A DNA stretch of 64,000 nt from Lutraria lutraria (GCA_964023205.1 OZ026837.1:13059479-13123478); one strand, 5' to 3'; positions 24,771 through 35,910 are shown, counted from the stretch's first letter. Numbers and translations: made by a program. The notes: generated by a model not told the origin, from the sequence alone.

Positions 24771-24989
24771 TACAGTGCAACTTCTCCAATATACCACCCT
24801 TTGGTTGTACATGAGTACAACCTCTGTATAGCAACACCCTATGGAAGCTAAAAATAGTGCCGTTGTTTAGAGGTTGTTGCTGTACAGAGGTTAAATTAAT
24901 AGTAAATATCAGCTCAGGGAAATTTTTAGGATGTTGTTATAGAGATGTTGTTGCTCTAAAGAGGGTCGCTCTGGAGAGGTTGTACTGTA
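24771..24989. mobile_element. TA-flanked pogo/Tigger-like MITE, 219 bp
   Basis: Left TACAGTGCAACTTCTCCA and right, on the minus strand, TACAGTACAACCTCTCCA are inverted repeats with TA at both ends. CAGT.CAACCTCT is typical of pogo/Tigger-type ends. No coding. It lies just upstream of the P-type transposase exon. Confidence 0.65.
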
Positions 24990-25069
24990 GCAAAATTATT
25001 TTGTTGTTGAAAGGTTAAATTAAGAGAGGTTAAATTAATAGTTTAATTTTACACCAGGAAAAAATCTAC

Positions 25070-25552
25070 TTTTGCCTTGTCAACACACTAGGGGGCATAT
25101 TTTTGTTCAGTTTTAACAATACTGGGTCAGGATGTTAATAAAGGAGTTCGATATTGGGTCAAAAACAAGGTAACCAGGTCCAATTAAGGGAAAATGTTGT
25201 GAACACTCAACAAATTACTTTTCTGATTGGATCCTCATAATACTTTTTTGTCAACTTTGATAATTGGTCTTATGCGATAGAAAACTAACAGCAAATTGCA
25301 GAAAAAAACATTTTAACACTCTATAAGTCACTGTTTTGATTGGATCTTCACCAAATCTTGTTTGACTGTTTGTTTTAATGATATGTAGGTCAAAACATGG
25401 ATCATCTGGGGTCAGACACTAGGTCAACAGGTCAAATCACAGGAAAAGCTTGATTTCAGCAGACCTCATGACACAGTTTCAAACAATGTTTTAACAAGTA
25501 AACAATGATTGTCATGTGAGCGATATAGGGCCATCTTGGCCGTCTTGTTTCA
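25070..25552 (-). repeat. Dispersed repeat A-related copy
   Basis: It contains 'ccttgtcaacacactaggggg', 'tgattggatc.tca' twice, 'ctaggtcaacaggtcaa' and 'gcagacctcatgacaca'. It ends 'gtgagcgatatagggccatcttggccgtcttgtt'. The same order is seen in 60885-61255. A short tail of the same family is at 29875-29915. Confidence 0.6.
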
Positions 25553-26120
25553 TTTCATATAATTTCCTAAAATAAAATGGGTTATTATCCCTAAAAAATT
25601 TGTTTTGCCTTTATTATCAACCAGATACAGAACTAGTTTATTTAACTTTTAAAGAGTTTGAAATTGTCTAATTTTGCATTATATAAATGGAAGCACTTTT
25701 GTGTTAATTTTAAAATTTATGTTTCTGGTTGAGAATAAAGCCAGAAAATAGGTTGGCTGATTTTTTCGTCTTGTAATTTTAATGCAGATTATGTGACAAT
25801 ATAAAGTTGTAAATATTTCTTAAAGAATTGGCCACACATTGTTAAATTTTGCCCATGGAAATTCACATACATGCAAAACAATGAGACCATTATTGAAAAA
25901 ATGTTGTTTTTGCTTAATACTAACTGGTCATGAAAAAGACGCCTGTCCAAATTGTTTTTGCTTCTTCTGGATTTTTTTATGTAAAAATAGCAATCTGACA
26001 TGTATTTCTGGTGCAAAATAATATATGAAATTGAACAAAAAGTATTTCCTATCTACTCAATGACAATTTTCTTGGCATTTACTGCAGACATACAGTTTCA
26101 AATAACCAGAATGATGCTAG

Positions 26121-29100
26121 ATGCTGAATATCAGTTTAGATAAACTAATAGCCTATAATAAATGTTCTTGTACTTTAAGCTCTGAAGAAAGGGATCAGAT
26201 TCAGCATCAACAAACTGGCTCAGCATTAGTTCATCAGGACATTGACTTAATTGAAGATATGTTTCATGAAGACATTGATGAAGAATTTGATGAAATAATT
26301 ACATCAATATCGCAAGAGGCCGTTTATGATGAATTTGAAATACCGGAGAACTTTTCGTTACCTGATGTTTTACAGAAGTTGGAACATAAAAATGTAGTAA
26401 CAGAATTTCAGTCAAGAGCCAATGGTATATTGGATAACATGTGCATGCAACAACTTAATTTATGTGTGAAAAAACAATTTTCAAAATTAAAGGACTTAAT
26501 ATTGATGAAACAACACCGAGGGCAATTCCTAACAATATTTTGTTGAGTTTTTGTAAAAGGTTTCATGAATATGCCACTAGTTCTGACTACCGAATGCAGT
26601 GTTTGTTGCTTTTTCCAAATGAGAATTTTTCTAATGAGCACTCGCATGTTTGCTTTAACATACTGTCAGAAATCAGGAAGTTTTTAATGAAAGAAAAGGT
26701 TCAATTGTTTGAAATTAGTAAGAAGGATATTGGAGACAGGAAAATCACTAATGCTTCTAGAGCAAGGATCAGGTATGTTGGAGGCTACTGTCTAAACAAA
26801 GTCAGGGCAAAGTATTTGAGGGCTACAAAACATCACATGTATTCGACTTTTGAAGAAGGTCAAATTTTATATGAAGAGGCACACCAATCTTTAAATATCT
26901 TAAACAGTTTAAGAGAAGAAGAATCTAATATACTGGCCTCGACAAACGAACCAGACTCTTTGATTGACATCGAGAGGCGCCAAAATCTGCAGAGAGGCTT
27001 AACTAACATTTCTGATGAATTGTTTCATTTTTTTACAGAACTGACTAGCCTATGTTTAAATGCATTTATAAGTGAAAACTTGGTAACATATGGGCAACAT
27101 GTTTTTGATGAATGTTTTTGTAAAATTGTAAAAAATGAAAAGATTCATAGTCTGTTTCTTAATTCAGTTTCTCAGACAATGACTTGTGAGAATAGTTCAA
27201 GTTTGCTTGTGAAAAAGCAGAATAATTTTTTTTTGTTGTAATTATTTATTTCCACATTCAATTTTCACACCATAAAAGAACACAAGTATATATATATATA
27301 GGTACAAATATAGTGTAAATATAGTTGTTAGTTATTTTACAGGCAAAAAACAAAATACATTGTATTTGATAATCTCATTTTTTCAATTTATATACCAATA
27401 TCTAATAATTATTTGTAATTTATCGTTTTTTCAAAAATCAATAGAGCGAAGAATAGAAGAAATCTAATGGTTCTAGTTTAAAGTTTCCAAACTATCCTTG
27501 GTAAAATTATATATATCAAAATCGTGTATTTATATCACCAAGTTAATCCACAAAAAAAACAAAAAAACACTGTATTAGTCTAATGATGAATAGTGCTTAA
27601 AGTACAAACTAGACCACAATTTGCCTTATTAATTCTTAACAGGAGCACATTAATTTTCATATGCAGAAATAGAAAAAAAAAGAAAAAAGAATTGCCTAAC
27701 TAAATCATAAATAATAAATAAGATGAACATTTGTTGAATGAATGAATACATGTGTACAAGCAAATATAATAATAGAAAATTCAAGAGTTTGTGTTATTTT
27801 ATAATGCGACAAATGAATAGGGTTAGTTTTTATTAGAAAAAAGACATTATCCTACCAAATATTTTTCAAGTTACAGCTATAAAAAAACAGAAAAAAATAA
27901 GAAGGTAAGGTTTCATAATGGCGTAAGTGTTTCAATTTTAAGTGAAGAAATCAAAAACAATTTCATTAGTTCACAAGAACTCTTACTGCTATATGATCCT
28001 AAGGTGCATTTATATGGCCATGTTATCAAATATGAAATAACAGAATGATACAGTTGTTTGGACTATGGGGTTTCCTGCTGTAATACAGTCATGAAACAAT
28101 GCCATTTTTTATTAAAACGGTCAATATTAAAAGAATTCCATGACATGAACTGTTCCGTCTTAAGATATGTAAGTAGGTACTTTTTAAAATTTGCAAGGGT
28201 AGGGAAAGTATCATTCATCTTACAATAATATATATACTTTTTTGCAATAATAATTACTTGATTAAAAATTTGATTTGCTAATGTTAATAAAAGTGGACTA
28301 CCCAGTATCAGTTCTGTTTTTGTCCAGAGATTGGTTATTTCTGGTTTGATATTATTGACCCAGTCTTTGAGATATTCCCAAAAAGAAGATACAAATTGGC
28401 AATTATAAAATAGATGACATAAAGTTTCTGTTTCTTGGTGACAAAAAGTACAGGAAGAATCATTTCTTAATCCCATTCTAGTTAATAGATAGTTTGTACC
28501 TAAGATTCTATGATTAATCCTATATTGGAACCATTGTAAATTTGAGTCCTTAGAAATCTTAAAAGGGATTTTATAAATATATTTCCACTCAAATTGTTCA
28601 GGTAAATTTAAGTCAACTTCCCACTTTGTTGTTGCTTTTAAAATTGTATTATTTTTAGTTAGTAATTTGTCATAAATATTTCTACATCCCTTTTTAGACG
28701 AGGTGATGAGCTTAAAAAGCAGAATAATGATAATGAAGAGATTGTTTTCATATTAAACAAACTTGTTATTTCGGCTGCTCAGTCAAATGTTATTTTTGAA
28801 GATATTGTTAAGAAATACATGATGGTATTTTTTGCACAGTTTAGGAAAGATGTGAAAACTGCATATAAAGTGACTAAGACAATGGTACATAGAAAGCAAG
28901 TCAAAGTATCAAAATCTAATAAAGACAACACTAAACAAAAACAACAGAAGAAGCCCTGTGTTGAAAGTAATTCACTTAACACCACTGAAACAGGCCCTGT
29001 TGCTTCAACTTCCACAGTCAGCACATCTGGTATTGTTCTTTGTAATGTATGCCAGCTTGATCACGACAATGATAACTGGATACAGTGTATTAAATGTATA

Positions 29101-29201
29101 ACATGGTACCAAAGAATTTGTGCAGGACTTAAACATGCATCAAGGTGGAAAAAATCGATGCTAATGGAGCACAGTGGATCTGCAAGGATTGCAAAAAGTA
29201 A
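26121..29201 (+). pseudogene. PHD-finger protein of the 20-kb element, broken
   Basis: An acidic N-terminal region (26121-26460; EDMFHEDIDEEFDEIITSI) shifts frame at an A6 run (26469-26474). It continues with FKIKGLNIDETTPRAIPNNI, then the conserved-looking SRARIRYVGGYCLNKVRAKY (about 26756-26815) and a helical region to 27226. A LINE (27227-28713) then interrupts it. Removing the LINE and one 15-bp duplication restores the frame into NDNEEIVFILNKLV, MMVFFAQFRKDVKTAYKV and a Lys-rich linker. The C-terminus is a PHD-type zinc finger: CNVC, WIQCIKC, WYQRICAGL, then WICKDC after a second frameshift at an A6 run (29149-29154). The usual His after WY is Gln. Stop at 29199-29201. About 530 residues if intact. 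I recall similar PHD-tailed uncharacterised proteins in cnidarian and mollusc genomes. A CCFC...CPNC stretch at 25905-25965 may be an upstream exon. Role unknown; chromatin binding or target choice is a guess. Confidence 0.75.
27227..28713 (-). mobile_element. 5'-truncated LINE, 1.49 kb, with 15-bp target duplication
   Basis: AAAAAGCAGAATAAT occurs at 27212-27226 and again at 28714-28728, and the host frame is continuous once one copy and the LINE are removed. On the minus strand the 3' end has a short poly(A) (T8 at 27227-27234). The coding part, from about 28705 to the stop near 28063, gives KGCRNIYDKLL, LQWFQYRINHRILGTNYLLT, RMGLRNDSSCTFCHQETETL and CHLFYNCQFVSSFW. That is the C-terminal zinc-binding tail (C-x2-C...H-x4-C) found after reverse transcriptase in L1/Tx1-like LINEs. 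Only the end of ORF2 and ~830 bp of 3' UTR are present. Confidence 0.88.
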
Positions 29202-30295
29202 CATTGTATAATATACATGTATGTATAATTATTGTTATGGATTGTAATATTTCAAGTTCAGACAGTTTTTAGTTATTTTCAATACTTACAAGTGATAGGC
29301 CATTTCCCATGCATAATGGCCAGTTAGGTTGATAAATAGCATTAGTGAATGAACAAGTGAAAACAAGTGGTTAGATCAATAAAATTGCTTTTGTGAAGGT
29401 TTATTTCTTACCAGTTTACTAGCATTGTTGATGTTGAGTGTTGAAAACTATTCGGAAGAAGAATGTATAATAAATTATAATGTAACACTTTACCTCATAA
29501 TCCCTCATTTTCCGATCTGTATGTATGAACCAAAATTTGTTTCTGGTTACATTTTAATAGGGTAGGTTGAGATTTTGGGGGGATGATTATTTTATTATTA
29601 GGAAGGTGAAAAAGTGAGAGTTGATGTACCATTCTTTGGGGTTTATGAAATGTTTAGGGTCACATTTAAAAATTAGGGTAGATAACCAGAATCAAACTTG
29701 TTTTAAAAAATTAATTACTGAAACACCACATTTTTTAAAGTTTTAGGCAAAACTTACTGAAGGTTAAATCAAATGTATATCGTTTGTAATTGTTTATACG
29801 GGGTAAATATTGCCCCTCGCCCCTGGTCACTTGTTTTCTCATAGGCTGATTATGTTTTCCCTCAGGATGTTTTTTCTGGTGTGCGATATAGGGCCATTAT
29901 ATCCCTCTTGTTGACTTATACCTGCTACAGAATTTACGAAATGTTGTCAGGCATATTTTAAGTTACATATCTGTTGTTATTTATGAATTAATTAGTACAT
30001 TAGGGTGTAATTGTATATGATTAAGAATAAGGATGTGGTGTGTGTCACAGTGCGCGTGAGGTATTGTTGTTTAGAGTATCAAGTTTCTTCTAATTCATTC
30101 TGTATGTTTGTGTATTATAAATGACGAATTGTGCCATTTGCTTTTCTTGTGGAAATAAACATTTATCAATCTAACTATATATCTGTCTATTGTTTTTACA
30201 GTTGACATGTTTGACCCTTCCAGACTAATATATACAGTTAGATTTAATAATATTTGATCCAAGTAGCATGCATTATTACAGAACTACATCTGTAG
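29202..30295. other. No gene; short repeat A tail at 29875-29915
   Basis: AT-rich, possible polyadenylation signal 'atcaataaaa' near 29372. The words 'gtgcgatatagggccattatatccctcttgtt' at 29880-29912 are the end of repeat A. Nothing else recognised. Confidence 0.5.
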
Positions 30296-30428
30296 CGGTG
30301 TGGTATATTGTATTATAAATTGGCTGGGATATACACCAGCCTGATTAGCTCAGTTGGTACAGCATCTGACAGCAGGAGGTTGCGTGTTCGAGCCCCGCAT
30401 CGGGTACATTATTTTCCTCCTATTACAT
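30296..30428 (+). repeat. tRNA-Lys-derived SINE-like unit, copy 1
   Basis: The tRNA-like part is 30339-30405. GCCTGAT pairs with ATCGGGT as an acceptor stem, TTAGCTCAGTTGG is an A box and GTGTTCGAGCCCC a B box. The D stem is damaged (GGTACAGCA). The anticodon arm is shortened, so it cannot be a working tRNA. It is followed by ACATTATTTTCCTCCTATTA, which also follows copy 2. Confidence 0.75.
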
Positions 30429-30789
30429 TTGGTGCTCTGAGTGTGTGACTAATTAGACCAGTCATCTAAAGTTCAAAATTGGCCTTCTGGGGAATAAATT
30501 AGTACATAAGCCATTTTTGGTATATTGGTTCTTTATGTGATAGAGAATGACCAGAAAAAAGTCCCCAAGAATCCTATGGTGCAAAAGCGAGATTTTTGGG
30601 CTAAAAGATGGAAAAAATGAATAAAACTGCGAATTTCTGGAATCCCTGTGTAACTCAAAAACAGTTCATTCCTGACATTTTAAATTTTCTACACTGGTAA
30701 AAATTTATCAGCAGCATCTTTTTGAATGTTTTTATATCGGCTTAGAATCCAAGATGGCCGCCATAATCCAATATGGCCGCCCAAACTTC

Positions 30790-32125
30790 ATTCGGTTTAA
30801 GATTAATTTTTGAATTGTCGTATAAAACATTTTCTGCAGTAAAAAACGGTCAACTTAGTAGCTTTTCCAGTATTTTAGCATTGAAAGGTATTTAATCAAT
30901 ATATTTTAGTAATTTACAGTATAAAGATTAATCAAAGTACTGGAAGTACTGACGGCAAGTCAACTTTGTCGTATTTTAGCATTTTCGTGGCAAAAACGCG
31001 GAAACTCGTACGACATGGCTTAAGTCACCACCATATGTTCGAGCACTACTTTAAATAGTGAATGAAACAATATTAGTAAATCTTGTTACCTCAACAGTTT
31101 ATGAATGAAACGTTTGTGCGTTTGAATACTTAAATATTATACATTGTACTTATAAGTTTAACAGTTTAAGTTGCCATAACATAATATTTCTGCAGTAATA
31201 ACTTCAGCTTTTATCAAAAGTCTAACTCTGCAATGTATTCGACAAGTGGTACTATTTTCTGTCCTGTTATTGGGCCGAGGGTAACTATTTTGAATATGAT
31301 GATGTAGGTAAGTATCACCTTCCAAAAACATAGATTTGGTACTTTAGTAATCAAGAAGTAGTTCTAGATAGCAAAAGTGTAATGACTTCTTTTGTTTCAG
31401 ACGATTTTTTTGTGGAGGTTAGTAGTTATAATTTACAATGAATATGTTAGTGGCGGTGATTTTTATTGATTACTTTTTATTACAATGTTGTTTATCTATC
31501 ACAATGAATCCTTATATTAATTTTCACTGTTGGAAATGCAATGTTTAATGTTGTTTTACGGCGCATCGACAACATAAGTCATGTAAAGCGAAATTTAATA
31601 AGAGGACGTCAAGAAGTATGTTATCAGATTGGTAAAAGGATATATAGTCATGTTAATAAGAAATGAAGCGCAACTAAAAATGTAAAATGAAATAGTTGCA
31701 ATTGATATGTAGTGACAAAAAAAAATAAGAGTGTGTGAGACTAATCTCATTTATATTGTATTATATTATAGTGATACAGATTATATAACATCAGATTAAA
31801 TAGGTTGATGCATGTGGTATATGTTTCTTTCGTTCTTGGTATTTGGTTTGGAAAGTGCCAAGTGGTGGAATTACATTCAAAGATATATTTTGATAAAGTG
31901 TAATTAACAACTTGGTATGCATTGTTAAAAAGAAATGTAATTTTAGTTTTAAAATACAAATGTATAATGAGCGGCAAATTTTTGTTGTGAAAAAAGGGAC
32001 ACTTAGTACTAGTATTTCAATTGCCTCAACATAGAGGCTCCAGGGACAGGTCTTTAACCATGAATATGTAGTGATTCAAGGGCTATTAGATATGATTTTC
32101 AGGATGATTCAAATACAATGGACCC
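30790..32125. other. Foldback interior, left part, no gene seen
   Basis: AT-rich; splice-like signals at 31307 and elsewhere are isolated. The 31747-31977 minus-strand frame has no recognisable motif. Confidence 0.45.
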
Positions 32126-32129
32126 ATAG

Positions 32130-33100
32130 TCCAGTTCTGAATGGATAAGAGACTGATATAAACGTATTAGTACTTTTCTGTTAGATCCTCAGTCAGTGAC
32201 AACTTTCAGGAGGTATTGAGTCTTCTAGGAATTACTTTTTTTAGTGATTTAATATGACTAATATGAATGTAAGTCTGGAGTCAAATATAACCCCTATAGA
32301 TAATTAAAGTCTGGTACAACCTGAATTGGTGTGTTGCCCATATAATAAGACATAGTTCCGGATGCATTTAAAAATGTATTGAAACTGTGAAACCATTTTG
32401 ATCCGACATAGTTTCATATCAAGTATATCATTGATGGAGCCGTCTTTTAACGAGGTTTTAGTTTTTCGACTCAAAACATCAAAGGATTCAAGTAAAACCA
32501 TCTACATAAAGGGGGCAGTCTTGTCCTGGATTTAAAACTTCAACTTCACTATTAATTTTGATACTAAATGGGGTGACCCACAGGATACAGCCCTGTGGCA
32601 CACCCATTTATTGTTTGTGTGGATCTGAAAGAGAGTTTCCCACTTGGACACCGAAGAAAGCCACAATAAAAGAAGTGGAAGGTGACATCTGAGTATTGCG
32701 TGATGATCACTAGAAAGCCCAGCTAAGGAATAGGAATTAGCAATGCTAAGAAGAAGGGAGTTCATCTGATTCCCATACATTATTAAACGTATCAAGTAAA
32801 AGAGAAAGAGTATGAATGGGCTTTTAAGAAATTAATTGATAATGAACTTTGTCTGGACCAGAGGATTTAATTGTACTTCTCTTGGTTTTGGAAGAGATAT
32901 TAAGTTGTTTCTCTCATCCCAGGTCTTGTGTGCCTGAAAAAAATCTATGTCTGTGTAGCCTAAATTAACGTTGCTAAGAGACTTTAACATGAAACGTTGC
33001 AGATGACACTTGTGGAAGTGACCACTTTCCCAGCTTATTTCATCAGCATGTCCGTCCGTCTGTCTAAGACCAATCCAAACTGCGGAAGCTAGCAATAGCG
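32130..33100 (-). pseudogene. LINE reverse transcriptase remnant (Jockey-like)
   Basis: Pieces in different minus-strand frames line up with the finger and palm region of a Jockey-type reverse transcriptase. In order they are LLLDTFNNVWESDELPSS (about 32745-32820), VQVGNSLSDPHKQ then MGVPQGCILWVTPFSIKINS (about 32545-32660), a CPLYVDGF version of the catalytic YVDD box (about 32500-32520, second Asp changed to Gly), and SDQNGF followed by the thumb start near 32400. Several stops and frameshifts separate them. Dead copy; no 3' tail identified. Confidence 0.65.
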
Positions 33101-33727
33101 AATTTGAAAAAAAATTCTTTGAGACCAGACTTATGATTACTCATGAAACGTTAGACAATAGTGAGGATGTGTCTAACATTGTTACTTCACTGCACATAGA
33201 GACAGCTGAAGGCTCAACCCCACTGACATCCACAAACTCTAGAAGCCACGACAAACTACAAATGTATGGTATAATGATGACTGTATATGGGCTACCTAAA
33301 CCCTCAAGGAAGCCCTAAGGAAATTCAATCTGAGACTAACTGATGAAAACTTTAATTAACTCCTTTTGTATATCAAGATCAAAAGCTCGAAAATCACTAA
33401 AATAATTGGGAGACTTTGTCTCAAAACTGAATAATATAACCTCGAGTAGAAAAACGTAGGTATATTGGTCCACAAAGTCAATGGAGAAGGCTTATCTCCA
33501 ATTAAGCATTTGTCTGTTGACAACAATGATACAGACTACCTACCCTCAGGAAGAGGCACTAGCTACTGCATTCGAAAAAATGTCTTCATCTGAGAACTAT
33601 TCAGAAAAGATTAAAGTGAAGAAACTTAGGAACCTTTTGCAGGATGTAGATAGGTCTTTGCATTTGCATCTTTCATTATTGTCTGATTGTTTATTTTTGT
33701 TGTATGACCTATCGACTCTATAATTTT
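33101..33727. other. Unrecognised stretch with short open frames
   Basis: Plus-strand frames at 33133-33318 and 33481-33723 are open but match nothing I know. They may be part of the foldback element's own sequence. Confidence 0.35.
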
Positions 33728-34395
33728 AGCAGCCATATTGGATTTACATCATGCATAATCAACATTAAAATACAAAAGTTCTCAGTATTTATCAATATCA
33801 AATGTTAAAATGTCTTAGGCATAATTCTAAAGTTGAATAATTATAGTGGTTCTAGAATGTCATTTTTGTGTTTTACACAGTTTATGCCAAACATTACATT
33901 GTGAGCTTTATAAGTTCAATATTGACTTTGAAAAGAAATTCATCACAAATAATATAAAAGTAATTTCTTTTCTTCTTACATTTGTAATTAGAATATGACA
34001 AAATAGTCAAATTTGGAATTAAACAGTAAAACAATTTGGCGGCCATTTTGGATTAGAGCGGCCATATTGGATTTATGCAATGAATAATCAAGTTCATTAA
34101 AATGCAAAAGTTGTTAATATTCAATACCAAAAGTTAAAAGTGTCTTGGGCATAATTCTGAACTTGAACAAATATAGTGCTTTAGAATGTCATAATCGAGT
34201 TTTTATACAGTTCATGCCCAAAATTACATTGTGTGTTTTTATAAGTTTCGCTATTTGTTTTTTTTAATAAATTCATCATAAATAAGATAAAAGTAATCTT
34301 TATTCTTTTTACATTTGAAATTAGAATGACTGATATAAGAGGCAATCAGTCAAATTTGGATTTAAACAGTAAAAACAGCATTTTGGCGGCCATTT
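33728..34395 (+). repeat. Two tandem ~330-bp copies containing GCCATWTTGGATT
   Basis: Copy 1 (about 33728-34055) and copy 2 (about 34056-34395) share, in order, 'gccatattggattta', 'ataatcaa', 'aaaatgcaaaagtt', 'aaaatgtcttgggcataattct', 'attacattgtg', 'aaattcatca.aaata' and 'ggcggccattttggat'. The right arm of the foldback follows directly. Confidence 0.75.
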
Positions 34396-34802
34396 TGGAT
34401 TATGGCGGCCATTTTGGATTCGACTCGAGAGTAAAACTAAATCAAAATGATGTCTTTTATCAATACACATCATCTTGGAGAAATAAAACTCATTTGGCCA
34501 AATAGTTTTTGAGTTATACATTGATTCCTGAAATTCCCAGTTTGATTTATTTTTTTCAACTTTTAGCCCCAAAATATTGCTTTTGCACCATGGGATTCTT
34601 GGGGACTTTTTTCTGGGTGTTATTCACCACAAACAGAACCAACATACCAAAATTGGCTTATGTATTAATTAATTCCCAAAAAAATTTATGATGACTGGAC
34701 TAAATCTTGGAATCCTAGAGCTAGGATGAAGCAAATGGCTGGGTTAGTTTAAAGAGCCTGTGGTTGTCGCGATTAATTTACATTGAATAAAAAGGAAGGA
34801 GG

Positions 34803-34931
34803 AATGTAGTATATACTATTTATAAACTGGCTGGGATATTCACCAGTCCGATTAGCTCAGTTGGTAGAGCATCTAACTTGGAGGTCGTGGGTTTGAGCCC
34901 CGCATCGGGTACATTATTTTCCTCCTATTAC
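34803..34931 (+). repeat. tRNA-Lys-derived SINE-like unit, copy 2
   Basis: The tRNA-like part is 34846-34910. GTCCGAT pairs with ATCGGGT, and GCTCAGTTGGTAGAGC is an intact D arm. GTGGGTTTGAGCCCCGC is an intact T arm. Compared with a standard tRNA-Lys, about 7 nt of the anticodon arm are missing, so no anticodon can be assigned. Head ('gtagtatat...tataaa.tggctgggata') and tail match copy 1. Confidence 0.78.
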
Positions 34932-35910
34932 ACATCAAAGAAGTGCCAAAGAAGTCCAGGATTTATCATGAGAAAAAAATGTGTTAATTTGTGCTACATA
35001 ATAACCGGGCCTATGATGCCTCACAGAACATATTTGAATAAAATAATGTTTTAAACTATTAAGTGCTATAATCAACTGATAAAATGCGTATATGTGAAAA
35101 TTATCTTATCTTTATTCCTGTAATATTTACCTTAATATTGTCATATAATTATAAAATTGGCACCATTACAAAAATAGGTAATTTATACATGCACTACTTT
35201 AGTAATCATACATGTATTAGATTACAAATACAATAGTAATCAAGTTATGAAATATGTATAAAGCTATATCTGTCAAGTAAATATTTGGCGGAATAATTGT
35301 TTGTAACCATGTCCGATTTTGATAAGCAGCCATATAAATAGAAATGAAAGGGAGATAACTGGGATCAAACGTATTTACACTTAGAAATTTATTGGTATAT
35401 ATATCTTATCACTTAATCAGCAGTGCATTAAGCTAAGGAAAACGGTCGCCGCAAACGATTTGTGACAGAAACAGTCATATTGAACGATTTGTTACGTTTC
35501 AAGATGGCGTCCGGCCAGTTAATGCGGATCCTCTGATTCAGATCCGAATGTACACAAAGCAGCAATATTCACTTTAATTCTGCCCTAGATTGGTCTTATT
35601 CTGCGTGTTCCAGGTGATATTTTCAATAGCTACTAAAAGTTCGGGCTATTGTGCTTTAAAATATTAGTTTGAACACTACTTAATTATAGCTTTATACACT
35701 TTATTAGGTGTCAATAGATTAGCATTTTGCCAATAACCTGTGTGGGAGAGTATATCAGGTTCTGTATAAGTAACAGCAACGTACACCTTGACGCATTGTT
35801 TACAATTTACTTGTACCTTGTGCAATCTTACCTTTTTACCACGCAGCCGGGAACCATGCATCAAATCGCTCACGCAATCAGTATTTAGCTTTCAACACGG
35901 CTTAGGCGAT
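34932..35910. other. No gene seen inside the right end of the 20-kb element
   Basis: A minus-strand 'CMVPGCVVK' reading ends at a good donor (AAAAAG|GTAAGA near 35832). Its Cys-x4-Cys start is reminiscent of a THAP finger, but it is preceded by a stop and no downstream part was found. Not called as a gene. Confidence 0.4.

Larger units (their letters stand above)
30452..34704. mobile_element. ~4.25-kb foldback structure with ~330-bp inverted arms
   Basis: The left arm (about 30452-30785) and right arm (about 34370-34704) are inverted copies. They share 'ccagtcatc', 'acataagcca.ttttggtat', 'cagaaaaaagtccccaagaatcc', 'ggtgcaaaagc' and 'gaatcca.atggccgccataatcca'. The arms end inward at repeated GGCGGCCATTTTGGATT words. 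The interior holds a decayed LINE reverse transcriptase and a tandem duplication of arm-like sequence. No target duplication is clear. The same tRNA-derived unit lies just outside each end, in direct orientation. Confidence 0.7.

Noticed and set aside
26469..26475. Programmed -1 ribosomal frameshift at AAAAAAC in the PHD gene
   Set aside because: The needed shift is -1 and the heptamer A AAA AAC is present, but it is not in the reading frame required for tandem slippage. The same gene has a second shift at another A6 run. A lost base or sequencing error is simpler.
30339..30405. Functional tRNA-Lys gene
   Set aside because: D stem mismatched, anticodon arm shortened, and a second copy shares the same non-tRNA tail.
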